7,500 nt of DNA from an uncultured Nostocoides sp. (lineage in GTDB: Bacteria; Actinomycetota; Actinomycetes; Actinomycetales; Dermatophilaceae). A program made the position numbers and the translations under genes. Positions 6,211-7,500 of the stretch are shown here, piece by piece. How positions within the stretch are numbered: the stretch's first letter is position 1; each line of letters begins with the position of its first letter. The notes beneath the pieces were generated by a model. That model was not told where the DNA came from. It saw nothing but the letters and a program-made list of their open reading frames with translations, and searched no databases. Where the stretch lies: assembly GCA_936931335.1 (NCBI GenBank), contig CAKZIH010000137.1, positions 1 through 7,500 of the forward strand. The letters are read 5' to 3'.

Positions 6211-6261
6211 CCCGGGTCGCCTAGCCGGGCGCCGCGACACCTTAGGACACCCTTACTGCCA

Positions 6262-6283
6262 GTTGGGTAATCAATTACCTAAC
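6262..6283. promoter_or_regulatory. Likely SufR operator: near-perfect palindrome before sufR
   Basis: The arms GTTGGGTAAT (6262-6271) and ATTACCTAAC (6274-6283) are inverted repeats matching at nine of ten positions around a CA spacer; the inner GGTAAT/ATTACC is perfect. It is an A/T-rich island in a GC-rich region, overlaps the putative -10 box at 6280-6285, and ends eight bases before the sufR start codon. This is the place where an autorepressor would block RNA polymerase. SufR proteins are known to autoregulate by binding inverted repeats upstream of suf operons. That this sequence is the site is inferred from position and symmetry. Confidence 0.65.
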
Positions 6284-6285
6284 AT
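6280..6285 (+). promoter_or_regulatory. Putative -10 box of the suf operon (leaderless sufR)
   Basis: TAACAT (TANNNT) is followed by six bases and the GTG at 6292, so transcription should start at the GTG. No ribosome site exists upstream. No good -35 is seen; spacing to TTACTG (6253-6258) is 21 bases, longer than usual. Confidence 0.5.
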
Positions 6286-6291
6286 GTATGT

Positions 6292-7011
6292 GTGAATATT
6301 GCGACCGCCCCGGAAACGGGCACCCGGGAACGGGTGCTCCGGGCGGTCTCCCAGTTCGGCCCTATCACCACCGCCGAACTCAGCGAGCGCCTCGGGCTGA
6401 CCGACACCGCCATTCGCCGCCATGTCGACAACCTCGTGGAGGCCGAGCTCATCGCGGCCCATGAGTCCGTGGCTCCCCGCCGCCGCGGCCGTCCCGCCCG
6501 GGCGTATGTCGTTTCCGGCGCCGGCCACCGCGCCCTCGCCTCGGACTATGCCGACGTGGCCACCGCCGCGCTGGAGTACCTGCACGACGGTTTCGGCCCG
6601 GAGGCCGTGGCCGGTTTCGCACGCCAGCGCGCCGCCGCCCGCACCCAGCGGTATGCCGCACTCCTCGCCGAGGCCGCCGATGCGCAGGAGCGGGCAGCGG
6701 CCCTGGCCACCGCACTGACCGAGGACGGCTTCGAGGCCAGTCTGCGCACCGTGGGAAGCAGCCCGACTCCCTCGGCGTTGACCGGTATGCAGTTGTGCCA
6801 GGGTCACTGCCCGATGCAGGCGGTGGCCTCCCAGTTCCCGCAGTTCTGTGACGCCGAGACCGAGGCCTTCGGGCAACTCCTCGGCGTCCATGTCCAGCGG
6901 CTGTCCACCCTCGCGCAGGGCGGGCATGTCTGCACCACGTTCATTCCGCTGCCGGCCACCGACGGCCCGTCGCAGCGAACCGATCACCCCACTCACGCGG
7001 AGGCGTCATGA
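6292..7011 (+). CDS. sufR: SufR-type iron-sulfur-sensing transcriptional repressor of the suf operon
   Basis: A 239-residue regulator that, in its cluster-loaded form, represses the SUF iron-sulfur assembly operon, and loses repression when clusters are scarce or oxidised. Residues 10-50 are a winged helix-turn-helix (ERVLRAVSQFGPITTAELSE, then RLGLTDTAIRRHVDNLVEAELI), followed by the basic wing RRRGRPARAYVV (63-74). The C-terminal half carries four cysteines, C169 and C173 in CQGHC, C186 in QFCD and C214 in HVC; this set is the expected ligand region for a 4Fe-4S cluster in SufR homologues. Orthologous genes directly precede sufB in mycobacteria (Rv1460). The GTG start is fixed by the codons just before the winged helix and by the -10 spacing. 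The stop overlaps the sufB ATG by ATGA, so the two are coupled. The palindrome just upstream is the likely autoregulatory site. Confidence 0.95.
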   Translation: MNIATAPETGTRERVLRAVSQFGPITTAELSERLGLTDTAIRRHVDNLVEAELIAAHESVAPRRRGRPARAYVVSGAGHRALASDYADVATAALEYLHDGFGPEAVAGFARQRAAARTQRYAALLAEAADAQERAAALATALTEDGFEASLRTVGSSPTPSALTGMQLCQGHCPMQAVASQFPQFCDAETEAFGQLLGVHVQRLSTLAQGGHVCTTFIPLPATDGPSQRTDHPTHAEAS

Positions 7012-7500
7012 CCCAGAGCATCGAAGATCTCAACCCGGGTCTGAAGGACCTGGGCCGATACGAATACGGCTGGGCCGACAGCGACACGGCGGGCGCGTCC
7101 GCGCGCCGCGGCCTGTCCGAGGATGTCGTGCGCGACATCTCCGGGCGCAAGAGCGAGCCGGAGTGGATGACCGCTCTGCGGATGAAGTCGCTCACCCTCT
7201 TCGGCAAGAAGCCCATGCCCAACTGGGGCAGTGATCTGACCGGTATCGACTTCCAGAACATCAAATACTTCGTGAAGTCCACCGAGAAGCAGGCCACCAC
7301 CTGGGAAGAGCTGCCGGAGGAGATCAAGAACACCTACGACCGCCTGGGCATCCCAGAGGCCGAGAAGCAGCGCCTCATCGCCGGCGTCGCCGCGCAGTAC
7401 GAGTCCGAGGTCGTCTACCACCAGATCCGCGAGGATCTGGAGGAGAAGGGTGTCATCTTCGTCGACACCGACACCGGCCTGCGCGAGCACGAAGATCGGA
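7008..7500 (+). CDS. sufB: Fe-S cluster assembly protein SufB, N-terminal 164 residues (cut by window edge)
   Basis: SufB is the scaffold subunit of the SufBCD complex, on which new iron-sulfur clusters are built in the cytosol using sulfur from SufS and ATP hydrolysis by SufC. The visible part is the conserved N-terminal region: LGRYEYGWADSD (15-26), RGLSEDVVRDISGRKSEPEW (34-53), then MTALRMKSLTLF, and the segment DLTGIDFQNIKYFVKSTEK (78-96), followed by an acidic helical stretch around residues 100-140 with KNTYDRLGIPEAEKQRLIAG. The family is usually about 470-480 residues, so about one third is seen; the C-terminal beta-helix and its cysteine are outside. A GGAGG ribosome site (6999-7003) lies four bases before the ATG, and the start overlaps the sufR stop. 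sufD, sufC and sufS would be expected just beyond the window. Confidence 0.97.
   Translation, partial: MTQSIEDLNPGLKDLGRYEYGWADSDTAGASARRGLSEDVVRDISGRKSEPEWMTALRMKSLTLFGKKPMPNWGSDLTGIDFQNIKYFVKSTEKQATTWEELPEEIKNTYDRLGIPEAEKQRLIAGVAAQYESEVVYHQIREDLEEKGVIFVDTDTGLREHEDR

Noticed and set aside
6213..6240. Possible terminator after the lipoprotein gene, GTCGC pairing with GCGAC
   Set aside because: The stem is only five bases with a loop of about 14 bases and no T-run; too weak to annotate.

Overview
The window is GC-rich DNA with strong G/C bias at third codon positions and frequent GTG starts. It carries a sufR-sufB pair next to a divergently oriented ABC-2 exporter. Together these point to a high-GC Gram-positive actinobacterium; the genus cannot be fixed from the sequence. 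All features look chromosomal. No RNA gene, insertion sequence, CRISPR array or phage gene was seen.

Layout. Positions 1-774 (minus) hold the N-terminal part of a DEAD-box RNA helicase that runs off the left edge. Positions 953-1528 (minus) encode a RibD C-terminal/dihydrofolate-reductase-like protein. Its start overlaps, by ATGA, the end of a short upstream reading frame at 1525-1789 that appears broken by several one-base shifts. Positions 1892-2209 (plus) encode a 105-residue membrane protein that I do not recognise. At 2253-3432 a VOC (glyoxalase-fold) protein and a TetR-type repressor diverge from a 76-bp gap that carries a GCGTACG inverted repeat, forming a small self-contained regulatory module. 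Positions 3459-4927 (minus) hold a coupled ABC-2 permease and ATPase pair. Positions 4990-6210 (plus) encode a secreted PQQ-dependent sugar dehydrogenase-like lipoprotein. Positions 6292-7500 (plus) are the beginning of the SUF iron-sulfur cluster operon, the repressor sufR overlapping sufB, which runs off the right edge.

How they work together. The right half is a variant of a known actinobacterial neighbourhood: in Mycobacterium tuberculosis an ABC permease/ATPase pair (Rv1457c-Rv1458c) also points away from sufR-sufB (Rv1460-Rv1461). Here the lipoprotein dehydrogenase sits between the two. SufR should sense cluster supply through its C-terminal cysteines and repress its own operon from a near-perfect palindrome that overlaps the putative -10 box and ends 8 bp before the GTG start.

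A recurring feature is the start arrangement. Four intact genes (starts at 1892, 4927 minus, 4990 and 6292) have a TANNNT hexamer ending 6-7 bases before the start codon and no convincing Shine-Dalgarno site, the expected signature of leaderless transcripts. The TetR gene, the VOC gene and sufB instead have clear purine-rich ribosome sites. I found no convincing new multi-gene system. The items most worth a second look are the broken frame at 1525-1789, the two operator-like repeats, and the dehydrogenase placed inside the ABC-suf neighbourhood.
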